Shown here: positions 34,958-43,248 of the stretch, piece after piece
Layout: each line of letters starts with the position of its first letter
Numbering within the stretch: position 1 is the first letter of the stretch
DNA from: Rhizobium tibeticum
GTDB taxonomy: Bacteria; Pseudomonadota; Alphaproteobacteria; Rhizobiales; Rhizobiaceae
NCBI RefSeq assembly: GCF_900110205.1
Contig: NZ_FOCV01000005.1
Coordinates: 220,106 to 284,105 of the forward strand
Reading direction: 5' to 3'
Length of the DNA stretch: 64,000 bases
Notes under the pieces: generated by a model
The model's input: the letters and a program-made list of their open reading frames with translations, nothing else
What the model was told of the DNA's origin: nothing
The model's database searches: none
Made by a program: the position numbers and the translations under genes

Positions 34958-36136
34958 TTAGCGTGAAGCTACGCGGATGTGATTGGCAAGCAGGAAGCTT
35001 TCGGGCAGCGCAAAGGGCGGCTGACGACCGGCGGCCAGGTGGACCGCGACCGCCGCCAGATGGTGCGCCAGACCGAAGCTGACCTTGAAGCCGCCGGTCA
35101 AGGCGACAAGGCTGTCATGATCCGGATGCGCGCCAACCATCGGATCACGGTCGATCGCCTTCGGCCGCAGACCGGCCCATCGTTCAAGAATGGGCGCGCC
35201 TTGCAATGCCGGCACCAGTTGTGCGGCTGCCTCAATCAGCGCGTCCAGCTGTCGATCGGTCGAGAACGGCTCGTCGAAGCGAACCTCGCTCGTGCTGCCG
35301 ATGGCGACATGACCGCCCTCATGGGCAACAATATACAGCCCATCGCGGAAGATCGTCGGCATGGACGGGTCCACGTCGACTTTCAGCAATGCCGCCTGGC
35401 CTTTGACGGGCTGGCCGAGCGGCCTTGAAAGACCCCCGGTGCAACGCTCGAGCAAGGGAAAGGATTGGTGGCCCGCGGCCACAATGCATTGGCTGAAAGT
35501 AACGTCGCCCATGCTGGTCTTTGCGACCTTGTGCTGAAGATCGAGACCATCGATTGAAACGTGCTCGGCAACGCGGACATGCCGCGCGTCCCGCAGGAAT
35601 GCAGCGAGTACAGCGATGAGAGAGAGCGGGGCAACTCTGGCGGCAAGCGTGTCGAGGACGAAGCCACTTTCGCCAGCCGCGCCGTCGAGCCAATTCTCTT
35701 GGGGAGGCCTGTCGAGCACATGCCAGTGGAAGCGCCGCTCGCCCGCCATCCAGTGGTCCTCAGCATCCCGGGAATGGCCAAGCGCGATCTTACGCAAATG
35801 CGGCTTCGGCAACGGAATGAGACGCCCTGAGCGGCGATAGCCGGTGGAAAGGCCCGTCTGCTGTTCCAACGCTGCAATCTCCGCTTCCAGCGAAACCAGC
35901 GCATCGAACTGAAATTGCTTCTTGGCGTTCCACTTGTCGGGCATATGCGCCATGAGCGCGCCGAGCAGGCCACCGCTTGCGCCGTGGCCGAGCCGATCGG
36001 CGTCGACGAGCAACGCATCGATGCCGAGACGCTCCGCGTGAACTGCCGCCCACAGCCCCATGATCCCGCCGCCGACGATCAGCAGGGCAGTCGATGATTG
36101 ACCGGAAGGCAAGGCCGGACTATCGGCTTTGGTCAT
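34958..36136 (-). CDS. FAD-dependent oxidoreductase, MnmC1/DAO-like
   Basis: 392 residues. The N-terminal ADP-binding motif LLIVGGGIMGLWAA is near residue 18-31, and the family C-terminal motif is GLRPKAIDRDPMVGAHPDHDSLVALTGGFKVSFGLAHH near 326-363. It resembles the FAD-dependent half of MnmC, which demodifies cmnm5s2U to nm5s2U in tRNA. Placement head-to-head with mnmD supports this; a general D-amino-acid or glycine-oxidase role is the alternative. The ATG overlaps the mnmD start codon on the opposite strand. Confidence 0.72.
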   Translation of the reverse strand: MTKADSPALPSGQSSTALLIVGGGIMGLWAAVHAERLGIDALLVDADRLGHGASGGLLGALMAHMPDKWNAKKQFQFDALVSLEAEIAALEQQTGLSTGYRRSGRLIPLPKPHLRKIALGHSRDAEDHWMAGERRFHWHVLDRPPQENWLDGAAGESGFVLDTLAARVAPLSLIAVLAAFLRDARHVRVAEHVSIDGLDLQHKVAKTSMGDVTFSQCIVAAGHQSFPLLERCTGGLSRPLGQPVKGQAALLKVDVDPSMPTIFRDGLYIVAHEGGHVAIGSTSEVRFDEPFSTDRQLDALIEAAAQLVPALQGAPILERWAGLRPKAIDRDPMVGAHPDHDSLVALTGGFKVSFGLAHHLAAVAVHLAAGRQPPFALPESFLLANHIRVASR

Positions 36137-36851
36137 GACAGATACGGATCCTGAAAAAATCGCTGGCGCACACCCGCCGCTTGAGTGGCGCGACGGCGAT
36201 ATGCCCTATTCACCGGCCTTTGGCGACCATTTTTATTGCCAGACTGATGGCAGGTTGGAATGCGGGCATGTCTCCCTTGCCGGCAACGGCCTGCCGCAAC
36301 GCTGGCAGGTTCACGGCGACTTCCTGATCGGCGAGCTCGGCTTCGGCACCGGTTTGAACTTTGCCGAAACATGGCGCCAGTGGAAGCTCAATCGGCGCAC
36401 GGGGCAGCAACTCCACTTCATGTCGTTCGAGCTTTATCCGATGCAGCGCGAGGAAATCGACCGTGCGCTTTCTCATTGGACCGAGATCGATGCCGAACGG
36501 CAAGCCCTGGCGGCAGCCTGGCCAGAAATGCCGCAGGCAACGGTATCCCTGAGGCTTGATGACCAGACATCCCTCAGCGTCGTCTGCGGCCGCGCTCTTG
36601 AAGGTGTTGCGGCCACCGAGGCCGGCTTCGACGCCTGGTATCTCGATGGCTTCGCCCCGTCGCGCAATGCCGACATGTGGTCTGCAGAATTGATGCGCCT
36701 CGTCTGCGACAAGACGAAGCCGAACGGAACCTTTGCGACCTATGCCGCGGCCGGCTTTGTCCGGCGCAACCTGATTGCGGCAGGCTTTGTGGTGGAGCGT
36801 CGAAGCGGCTTTGCCGGAAAGCGCGAGATGCTGTGCGGAATCAAATCCTAG
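36135..36851 (+). CDS. mnmD: tRNA 5-methylaminomethyl-2-thiouridine methyltransferase (MnmD/MnmC2)
   Basis: 238 residues. After PLEWRDGDMPYSPAFGDHFY, typical of the MnmC methyltransferase N-terminus, the SAM-binding motif GELGFGTGLNF is at residues 66-76 and the catalytic YLDGFAPSRNADMWS is near 172-186. It methylates nm5s2U34 to mnm5s2U34 in tRNAs for Lys, Glu and Gln. In E. coli this domain is fused to the FAD domain as MnmC; here the two are separate and divergent. ATG at 36135 shares two bases with the opposite ATG. The gene ends overlapping the hybrid kinase by 4 bp. Confidence 0.85.
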   Translation: MTDTDPEKIAGAHPPLEWRDGDMPYSPAFGDHFYCQTDGRLECGHVSLAGNGLPQRWQVHGDFLIGELGFGTGLNFAETWRQWKLNRRTGQQLHFMSFELYPMQREEIDRALSHWTEIDAERQALAAAWPEMPQATVSLRLDDQTSLSVVCGRALEGVAATEAGFDAWYLDGFAPSRNADMWSAELMRLVCDKTKPNGTFATYAAAGFVRRNLIAAGFVVERRSGFAGKREMLCGIKS

Positions 36852-39682
36852 CTCGCCGAGCGCCCAGCCTGTTGCTCGCTTCGGCCCAACCAGAGCTCCA
36901 GCTTCTCTTCGAGCAGTTCCGGGCTGATCGGCTTTGACATGTAGTCGTCCATGCCTGCCTCCAGGCAGATGTCGCGGTCGGCCTCCAGCGCATGCGCCGT
37001 CACTCCGATAATTGGCACGCGATGGCCTTGTCCGCGCTCGCGATTGCGTATTGCGCGTGTCGCGTCATGGCCGTTCATCACGGGCATCGAGACATCCATC
37101 ACGATGATGCGTGGGGTATAACGGTCAAAGGCCTCGACGGCCTCCCAACCGTTGCCGACAACGAGAAAGTTGCGGCCGCTTGCCTGCAATATCTGCGTGA
37201 AGACGATCTGGTTGACCTCGTTGTCTTCCGCAACCAGCACATCGATGAACTCGCTCGGTGCACGTTCGCAAGGCTGGACCTTGGGGAGCGCCGGCGGTGC
37301 CTCCTGAACGCTGGGCGGCATGGCGACAGCCGCGGGAACCTGCTTCGCCCGGCTCGTACGCACGGCGTCAACGATGGTGTTCCTCAGCACGCTGGCCCGC
37401 GCCGGCTTCATCAGATGGGCTTGGCCGTTAAGCGCTGCGAACTCTTTTTCGGCCCCGGAAATGTCCATCGATGTGAGAAAGATGATCGGCAGACGCTCGA
37501 AGCGCCTGTCGATGCGCAGTTTCCGCGCGATCCCGGCCCCATTCATGCCCGGTATCTGGTCGTCGAGCACGACCGCATCGATCCTTATGCCAAGCTCATC
37601 CGCAGCCTCGAGGATTGCAAATGCCGCGGGTCCGTCTTCGGCCGCCGCGCCATCGAAGCCCCAAAGCGCCAATTGCTCGGTCAAAATCTGTCGGTTGACC
37701 GCATTGTCGTCGACGATGAGAACACGCGCACCCCTGACGTTGACGGGCAGCGGCTTTGCCAGGCGCGCCGCGGCCACGACGAAAGGCAGGTTCACGGTAA
37801 AGACCGAGCCTTCCCCCGGCTGACTGTCCACCTCGAGGTTGCCGCCGAACAAGTCGACCAGTCCTGCCGTGATGGCAAGGCCAAGTCCGGTTCCCTCGTG
37901 GCGACGCCTGGAGGATGCGTCGACCTGCGAAAACTTGTCAAAAATGGACTCGAGCTTGTCGCCCGGAATGCCGATGCCGGTATCCTTAACCCGGATGTTC
38001 GCCATGAACTCGTCTTGCGCGCCCGGTGTGAAGCCGACGTCCACAAGGACGTGACCACGCTCCGTGAACTTCACGGCATTGCCGACGAGATTGGCGATGA
38101 TCTGCCGGAAGCGCGCCGCATCGCCGATCACGGCCGACGGCAAATCAGGCGCCGCGCGCACCAGCAGCTCGATGTTTTTTTCGGCTGCCGGTGACGACAG
38201 GAGGGTCGCAACATCCTCGATCGCCTCGACCAGATCGAACGTCGTGCGCTGGAGCGTCATTTGGCCGGCATCGATCTTGGAGAAATCAAGAATGTCGTTG
38301 ATGATCGTCACTAGCGCATGGCCTGATTTGACGATGATATCGATGAACGTCTTCTGACGCGTATCGAGATTGGTCTTCGCCAGCAATTCAGCCATGCCGA
38401 GAACACCGTTCATGGGTGTCCGGATCTCATGGCTCATGTTCGCCAGGAACTCCGATTTGACGCGATCGGCGGCTTCGGCCCGTGACAGGAGCTGCTCGAG
38501 CTCGGCTTCGCGCTCCTTTGCTTCGGTAACGTCGGTGAACAATGCAATCCAATGCTGGCGCTCACTGATGGTAGCATCCAGGTTGACCCAACGCTCTCCG
38601 GCGATATGGAATGGCGTCGAGATCGGTTTCTTGGCCGCGATGTTGTCACGCCAAGTCGTGAGGATTTCATCCTCCTGACCGTGAAAATCCCCACGTTGAG
38701 CGCAGAACCTGAAGAGGTCGATCCATCCCCGACCGACAGCCAGGTATTCGGACGGAATGGCGAGGATGTCGCTGAGTGGGTCGCTGGCGAGCAGGATGAT
38801 CCCGTCCTGCACGATCAAAAGGCCCTGGGACATCGCACGTGTCGCGTCGTGCATCAGATCGCCCAGATGCTCGAGCGCTGCGCGCGTTTCGTGGACTTCC
38901 TTTTCGCGCTCACGCACAGCAGTCACATCAGCATAGGAAAGCAGAACCCGGCCATTGGAGAGATTTCGGCCATCGAAAAGCACTCGCTTGCCGCCGACCC
39001 AGCCGAGTTCCACCGGCTGCTGTTGCCTCTCTGCCGCCTGGAAATGCGCCTCACGCCGCGCAAGGATCTGTTCAGGTGTCAACCTGGCGCCGTAGCGTCC
39101 GAGCTCGTGACTGTGACGGATCACGTCGATGAAGGCCCAGCCGTCAAAGCGGTGGTCGCGCGGTAGATCCCAGACATCGTAGAACTCGTCATTGGTGTAG
39201 AGAACATCGCGCTTGTCGTCGAGGATCATGACGCCGACGGGAAGAGCGCGAAGGATGTTTTGGAGATCCTCTGTCAGAGCCTGGCTGCGTGCCAAGGCCG
39301 ACGCCGAACGGCTATCGCCGCCATGACGCGGGGCCTTTCTTTCGAAAAGACCCAGTATGTAGACACGGTCTTCGGACGGCGAAAAGCTCTCTATTCGCAC
39401 CCGCTCATGCCCGACAGCACCGGCGTCGAAGCAAACGGCACTTTCCTCGCTTGCAAAGACAAGAGCACGACGTTCCTTGTCCTCGCGGATCTCCTCTTCC
39501 GGCGTATCAACGAGTTCGCGACTCCTGCGCCCGATGAAATCGGAGATTTCCTTTCCAAAGAAGGACGCATAGGCCTCGTTGACGGCCACGTAGCGAAGCT
39601 CACTGTTCTTGACATAGGCAGGACGCTCCAGATCCGCGATCCGGCGGCAGGCCAGTTCGAGAAGGTCCCCGCTCGATGTCAA
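36848..39682 (-). CDS. Cytoplasmic PAS-containing hybrid histidine kinase with two receiver domains
   Basis: 944 residues with no transmembrane segment. Three PAS-like regions lie at about residues 15-115, 140-255 and 275-385. The HisKA dimerisation domain has H418 (NMSHEIRTPMNG), and the HATPase_c N, G1 and G2 boxes are at N531-N535, DTGIG (567-571) and EGTGLGLAI (596-604). Two receiver domains follow, with phospho-acceptor D707 (VLDDQIPGMNG) and D863 (VMDVSMPVMNG). The last REC ends near residue 935. There is no Hpt domain, so relay needs a separate one. A CtrA-type box 57 bp upstream suggests cell-cycle control; PleC/DivJ-like roles are speculation. Confidence 0.88.
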   Translation of the reverse strand: MTSSGDLLELACRRIADLERPAYVKNSELRYVAVNEAYASFFGKEISDFIGRRSRELVDTPEEEIREDKERRALVFASEESAVCFDAGAVGHERVRIESFSPSEDRVYILGLFERKAPRHGGDSRSASALARSQALTEDLQNILRALPVGVMILDDKRDVLYTNDEFYDVWDLPRDHRFDGWAFIDVIRHSHELGRYGARLTPEQILARREAHFQAAERQQQPVELGWVGGKRVLFDGRNLSNGRVLLSYADVTAVREREKEVHETRAALEHLGDLMHDATRAMSQGLLIVQDGIILLASDPLSDILAIPSEYLAVGRGWIDLFRFCAQRGDFHGQEDEILTTWRDNIAAKKPISTPFHIAGERWVNLDATISERQHWIALFTDVTEAKEREAELEQLLSRAEAADRVKSEFLANMSHEIRTPMNGVLGMAELLAKTNLDTRQKTFIDIIVKSGHALVTIINDILDFSKIDAGQMTLQRTTFDLVEAIEDVATLLSSPAAEKNIELLVRAAPDLPSAVIGDAARFRQIIANLVGNAVKFTERGHVLVDVGFTPGAQDEFMANIRVKDTGIGIPGDKLESIFDKFSQVDASSRRRHEGTGLGLAITAGLVDLFGGNLEVDSQPGEGSVFTVNLPFVVAAARLAKPLPVNVRGARVLIVDDNAVNRQILTEQLALWGFDGAAAEDGPAAFAILEAADELGIRIDAVVLDDQIPGMNGAGIARKLRIDRRFERLPIIFLTSMDISGAEKEFAALNGQAHLMKPARASVLRNTIVDAVRTSRAKQVPAAVAMPPSVQEAPPALPKVQPCERAPSEFIDVLVAEDNEVNQIVFTQILQASGRNFLVVGNGWEAVEAFDRYTPRIIVMDVSMPVMNGHDATRAIRNRERGQGHRVPIIGVTAHALEADRDICLEAGMDDYMSKPISPELLEEKLELWLGRSEQQAGRSAS

Positions 39683-39738
39683 AATTGGTCCTCAGTCAGG
39701 AAACGCTTGTGCATCGATCGACTATAAACGGACGCTCT

Positions 39739-39753
39739 TTAACAAGGCTTTAA
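39739..39753. promoter_or_regulatory. Candidate CtrA box TTAA-N7-TTAA
   Basis: TTAA at 39739-39742 and 39750-39753 with a 7-bp spacer, continuing CC, matches the alphaproteobacterial CtrA consensus TTAA-N7-TTAAC closely. It lies 57 bp before the hybrid kinase start on the minus strand, where it could repress or activate that gene. Confidence 0.5.
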
Positions 39754-39865
39754 CCATAATTGTCGCCGGCCTCGATCAGCGCGAGCAATCCGCGCTTTCG
39801 CCGAACACGGTCGATCAGCGATCATCCGTGGCGGCGGGCCAAATCGAGTAAACATCCCGGAATTG

Positions 39866-39874
39866 TGGTATAGT
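39866..39874 (+). promoter_or_regulatory. Extended -10 promoter for the Tyr-rich protein
   Basis: TGG-TATAGT forms an extended -10 element about 102 bp before the ATG at 39976, with no clear -35. The leader contains a 6-bp dyad CCGTTC...GAACGG. It is the best promoter candidate for the Tyr-rich secreted protein. Confidence 0.35.
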
Positions 39875-39975
39875 TTCACTCGTTTCTAGAATGGACCCGT
39901 TCAGTTGGCCCGTATACCCGAACGGTTTCGCCTGACGGCTTCAAGAACAAGCTTCGTCTGCGAAAGGAGACGACC

Positions 39976-40374
39976 ATGTCCGTACTTCATAAAAGCGTGG
40001 CGGCGGGCTTAATGGCATTGACCCTGACTGGTGCATCCCTGATCCCGGCAACACCCGCAAATGCCAACAGTGACTTCTGGGGCGGTGTCGCCGCCGGGGC
40101 CGTCGGCGGCATTCTGCTGTCGCAGGTTGCGCGCCCCTACCCGTATTACGGCTACTACCCCGGCGCGTACTACAGGCCATACTACAGGCCCTACTACAAC
40201 TCATATTATAGGCCTTACTACGGTTACGGCTACAGACCGTACTACAGGCCTTATTCGGCCTATCGGAGCCCCTACAGGCCCTACTATTCGCGGTACTACT
40301 ACGCGCCTCGCTGCCATGTCGAATGGCGACGCAGCGGTTGGGGCGAAGCTTACCGGACAAGGGTCTGCTACTGA
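39976..40374 (+). CDS. Secreted tyrosine-rich repeat protein
   Basis: 132 residues. A signal peptide (residues 1-31, cleavage after ANA) is followed by a glycine-rich hydrophobic stretch GGVAAGAVGGILLSQ, and then about 70 residues dominated by Y, P, R and G with repeated YYRPYY units. It ends in HVEWRRSGWGEAYRTRVCY, with two cysteines (residues 115 and 131) that could form a disulfide. The C-terminal end resembles the RVCY/BA14K-like tail of small alphaproteobacterial envelope proteins. AAAGGAG upstream gives a strong start. Surface-adhesive or envelope function is possible but unproven. Confidence 0.7.
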   Translation: MSVLHKSVAAGLMALTLTGASLIPATPANANSDFWGGVAAGAVGGILLSQVARPYPYYGYYPGAYYRPYYRPYYNSYYRPYYGYGYRPYYRPYSAYRSPYRPYYSRYYYAPRCHVEWRRSGWGEAYRTRVCY

Positions 40375-40708
40375 GATCGGCGCTGGCTTGGGGGCGTGGC
40401 CGGGCCTTTGCGGCCGCCGCTCCCTGAACCGGTGCTCTTGACTTTTGGCCCGAACTAGACCAAATGCAGGCCAGCTTTCACCTTCCGGCCGCCGCGTGAG
40501 CGTGCCCCTGCCAGCAAATAGGATGCAGGAAGAAGGACAAAAGCGCATTTCATACAGGCCGCATCCCAAGACGCGGCAGAAGCGCTGGAAAGCTTTTTCC
40601 AACAAGACAAGTTCCCACTTCACGCGGGGTTCTTGACGCCAGAATGACACCGGGCCGCACTCTGCGATCCGGCGGATTTGTTTTGGCGCGCCCTAAAAAG
40701 GTTATGAC
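40375..40708. other. Gap before the DEAD-box helicase gene
   Basis: About 330 bp with no gene. It should hold the helicase promoter and 5' leader. I see no convincing -10 box or conserved RNA structure. A TTGACT near 40440 and TTGACG near 40634 are possible -35 elements without clear partners. Confidence 0.4.
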
Positions 40709-42409
40709 TTGACCAATTTTGAATCGCTTGGTGTATCCAAGCCGATCGTCGCTACACTTTTCCAGCTCGGCATCGAAACGCCGACCCCTATCCAGGAAAA
40801 GGCAATCCCGCTTCTCCTTCAAGGCCGTGATCTCATCGGCCTCGCCCAGACCGGCACCGGCAAGACGGCCGCCTTCGGCCTACCGTTGATCGAAAAGCTC
40901 ATCCCCGAAGAACGTCGCCCGGACAACCGCACGACCCGTACGCTGATCCTGGCGCCGACCCGCGAGCTGGTGAACCAGATCGCCCAGAACCTGAAGAACT
41001 TCCTGCGCAAGTCTCATCTGCGCATCAACGTCGTCGTCGGCGGCGTGTCGATCAACAAGCAGCAGCTGCAGCTTGAAAAGGGCACGGACATTCTCGTCGC
41101 CACGCCGGGCCGCCTGCTCGACCTCGTCAACCGTCGCGCCATCGGCCTCACCGCCGTGCGCTACCTTGTGCTCGACGAAGCCGACCAGATGCTCGACCTC
41201 GGCTTCGTGCACGACCTGCGCAAGATCTCCAAGATGGTGCCGAAGAAGCGCCAGACCATGCTGTTTTCGGCCACCATGCCGAAGGCGATCGCCGATCTCG
41301 CTGCCGACTTCCTGACCGATCCGGTCAAGGTCGAAGTCACGCCTCCCGGCAAGGCTGCCGACAAGGTCGAACAGTATGTTCACTTCGTCAACGGCAAGAA
41401 CGACAAGACCGATCTCCTGAAGAAGTCGCTCTCCGAAAACCCAGATGGCCGCGCCATCGTATTCCTGCGCACCAAGCACGGCGCCGAGAAGCTGATGAAG
41501 CACCTCGAGCATGTCGGCTATTCCGTTGCCTCGATCCACGGCAACAAGAGCCAGGGCCAGCGCGAGCGCGCCCTCAAGGCCTTCAAGGACGGCGACATCA
41601 AGACGTTGATCGCCACCGACGTCGCTGCCCGCGGCATCGACATTCCGGCCGTCAGCCACGTCTACAACTACGACCTGCCGGAAGTAGCCGAAGCCTATGT
41701 CCACCGTATCGGCCGCACGGCCCGTGCCGGTCGCGACGGCATCGCGATTGCCTTCTGCGCGCCTGACGAGTCGCGCCTGCTGCGCGACATCGAGCGCCTG
41801 ATGAGCATTAACATCGCCGTTGCCAGCGGCGAAGCCCCTGCCAACATGAACGCGACCCCACGCCGCGGCAATGGCAACGGCAATGGCGGCAACCGTGGCC
41901 AGGGTCGTGGCGGTGAAGGTCGCGGCGGCGAAGGCCGCGGCGAACATAACCGCTCGGGCGGTCGTCCGGAGCGTCGTCCGCGTCGCGAAGGCGAAGGCGG
42001 CGAAGTGCGCGCCGACAACGAGGAACGGCGCGAGCGTCGTCCGCGTCCGGAGCGCCAGCCCCAGTCCCAGCGCAACGAGGACTTCCGCGGCCAGCGCCGT
42101 GGCGAGCCTACGCCTGCCGTCGGTCCCGACAATGATCTGGCCACGACGTCCGACTTCCGTCCGGCCCGCAAGCCACAGCGCCCGCAGCATGGCAACCATG
42201 CCAATGGCAGTGATGCAAACCGTCATCATCCCGGCGGTGGCGCACGCAACGCCCATGGTCGTCCGGCCCGCAAGTACGGTGAAGACCGCGGCGCGCAGGC
42301 CAATGCCGGCGGTGGCGAGCGTGGCGAACGTCGTGAAGGCAACGGCGGCAACCGCCGCGGTGGCCCTTCGCGCGGTGGCAACGGTGGTCAGCGCCGCGAA
42401 CGCGCCTGA
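40709..42409 (+). CDS. DEAD-box RNA helicase, RhlE-like
   Basis: 566 residues. Helicase core about 1-375: Q motif (FESLGVS then PTPIQEKA), motif I AQTGTGKT (46-53), PTREL, VATPGRLLDL, DEAD in VLDEADQMLDLGF, SATMP, then IATDVAARGIDIPAV and HRIGRTARAGRDG. The last 190 residues are a basic, low-complexity tail rich in glycine and arginine (GEGRGGEGRG-type repeats), as in RhlE homologs that bind RNA non-specifically. Start is TTG with AAAGG upstream. It unwinds RNA duplexes, probably in ribosome assembly or mRNA decay. An ATG-ACT-TGA mini-frame overlaps the start region. Confidence 0.92.
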   Translation: MTNFESLGVSKPIVATLFQLGIETPTPIQEKAIPLLLQGRDLIGLAQTGTGKTAAFGLPLIEKLIPEERRPDNRTTRTLILAPTRELVNQIAQNLKNFLRKSHLRINVVVGGVSINKQQLQLEKGTDILVATPGRLLDLVNRRAIGLTAVRYLVLDEADQMLDLGFVHDLRKISKMVPKKRQTMLFSATMPKAIADLAADFLTDPVKVEVTPPGKAADKVEQYVHFVNGKNDKTDLLKKSLSENPDGRAIVFLRTKHGAEKLMKHLEHVGYSVASIHGNKSQGQRERALKAFKDGDIKTLIATDVAARGIDIPAVSHVYNYDLPEVAEAYVHRIGRTARAGRDGIAIAFCAPDESRLLRDIERLMSINIAVASGEAPANMNATPRRGNGNGNGGNRGQGRGGEGRGGEGRGEHNRSGGRPERRPRREGEGGEVRADNEERRERRPRPERQPQSQRNEDFRGQRRGEPTPAVGPDNDLATTSDFRPARKPQRPQHGNHANGSDANRHHPGGGARNAHGRPARKYGEDRGAQANAGGGERGERREGNGGNRRGGPSRGGNGGQRRERA

Positions 42410-42419
42410 TTAAAAAGAG

Positions 42420-42442
42420 AGGGCGGGAGAAATCCCGCCCTT
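42420..42442 (+). terminator. Terminator after the DEAD-box helicase
   Basis: An 8-bp GC stem (GGGCGGGA / TCCCGCCC, GAAA loop) begins 11 bp after the stop codon, preceded by AAAAAGAGA and followed by TTC. It fits a rho-independent terminator with a short U-run. Confidence 0.75.
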
Positions 42443-42606
42443 CAAAATGCGCCTCTTGCGGCGCCAGATCGATTCCCCATGATTTCAATCCTACCTTGTA
42501 GCAACCGGTCAGCTGCGTTAGGATGAGGGTGCTGCTGTAGGGCGCGTCGGCCTCAGGCCGGAGGGGCATTGCCCGCCTACGACAAAGTCAAATGTAGTGC
42601 GCGCCC

Positions 42607-43248
42607 ATGCCCAATATCGAAAACCTTCGAAAGCAAGCCAAGACCTACCTGCGATGGCATCGCCAACGGTACCATCCCGTGGCGGCGCAAATCAGGTGGA
42701 TTCTGCCCGGATATCGAGACCAAAGCGATCGAGAGATACTGGAAGCAGATTTCAAGCTCAGCGACGCCCAGGAGCTTGTTGCCAGAAAGCATGGCTTTGC
42801 GAATTGGCCGGCGCTGATCAAAGGGATCGAAGCCATGACAGACACGCCAGTCCTCAATAGCAACGGCTCGCTTATCATATCCGCGCAGCCGCAACTCTTC
42901 GTCGCCGACCTCGATGCCGCATTCCGGTTTTATGTCCAGCAGCTCGGCTTTCACGTCGCATTTTCCTATGGAGAGCCGCCATTTTATGCCCAGGTCTTTC
43001 GAGATGGCGCCTGCTTGAATCTGCGAAAGGTCGGCGTGCCCGCTTTCAACGCCGGCTTCAGAGCCCGAGAGGTCGATGCCCTTTCCGCAACCCTGACCCT
43101 CGACGATCCGAAACCGCTGTTCCTGGAATTTCAGGCGGCGGGCGTCGCGTTTCATCAGTCTCTACGGACCGAGCCATGGGGTGCACGCACCTTCATCGTG
43201 CGGGATCCGGATGGAAACCTGATCGCCTTTTCAGGCGGCGAAATCTAG
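42607..43248 (+). CDS. Two-domain protein: helical ankyrin-associated domain plus VOC (glyoxalase/bleomycin) domain
   Basis: 213 residues. The first 75 (RKQAKTYLRWHRQRY, then LSDAQELVARKHGFANWPALIKGI) match the helical module found at the start of rhizobial ankyrin proteins. Residues about 90-212 form a vicinal-oxygen-chelate half-barrel pair, with FRFYVQQLGFHVAFS and a C-terminal FIVRDPDGNLIAF like bleomycin-resistance and glyoxalase-related proteins. Metal ligands are not obvious, so binding without catalysis is possible. It overlaps the convergent transporter gene by 4 bp. Start is at ATG 42607. Confidence 0.75.
   Translation: MPNIENLRKQAKTYLRWHRQRYHPVAAQIRWILPGYRDQSDREILEADFKLSDAQELVARKHGFANWPALIKGIEAMTDTPVLNSNGSLIISAQPQLFVADLDAAFRFYVQQLGFHVAFSYGEPPFYAQVFRDGACLNLRKVGVPAFNAGFRAREVDALSATLTLDDPKPLFLEFQAAGVAFHQSLRTEPWGARTFIVRDPDGNLIAFSGGEI

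Noticed and set aside
36848..39682. Hybrid kinase as a membrane sensor
   Set aside because: No hydrophobic segment long enough to cross the membrane anywhere in 944 residues.
40880..42256. 458-codon minus-strand frame opposite the DEAD-box gene
   Set aside because: Alanine/valine/arginine repeats mirror the helicase's low-complexity tail; no gene-like features.
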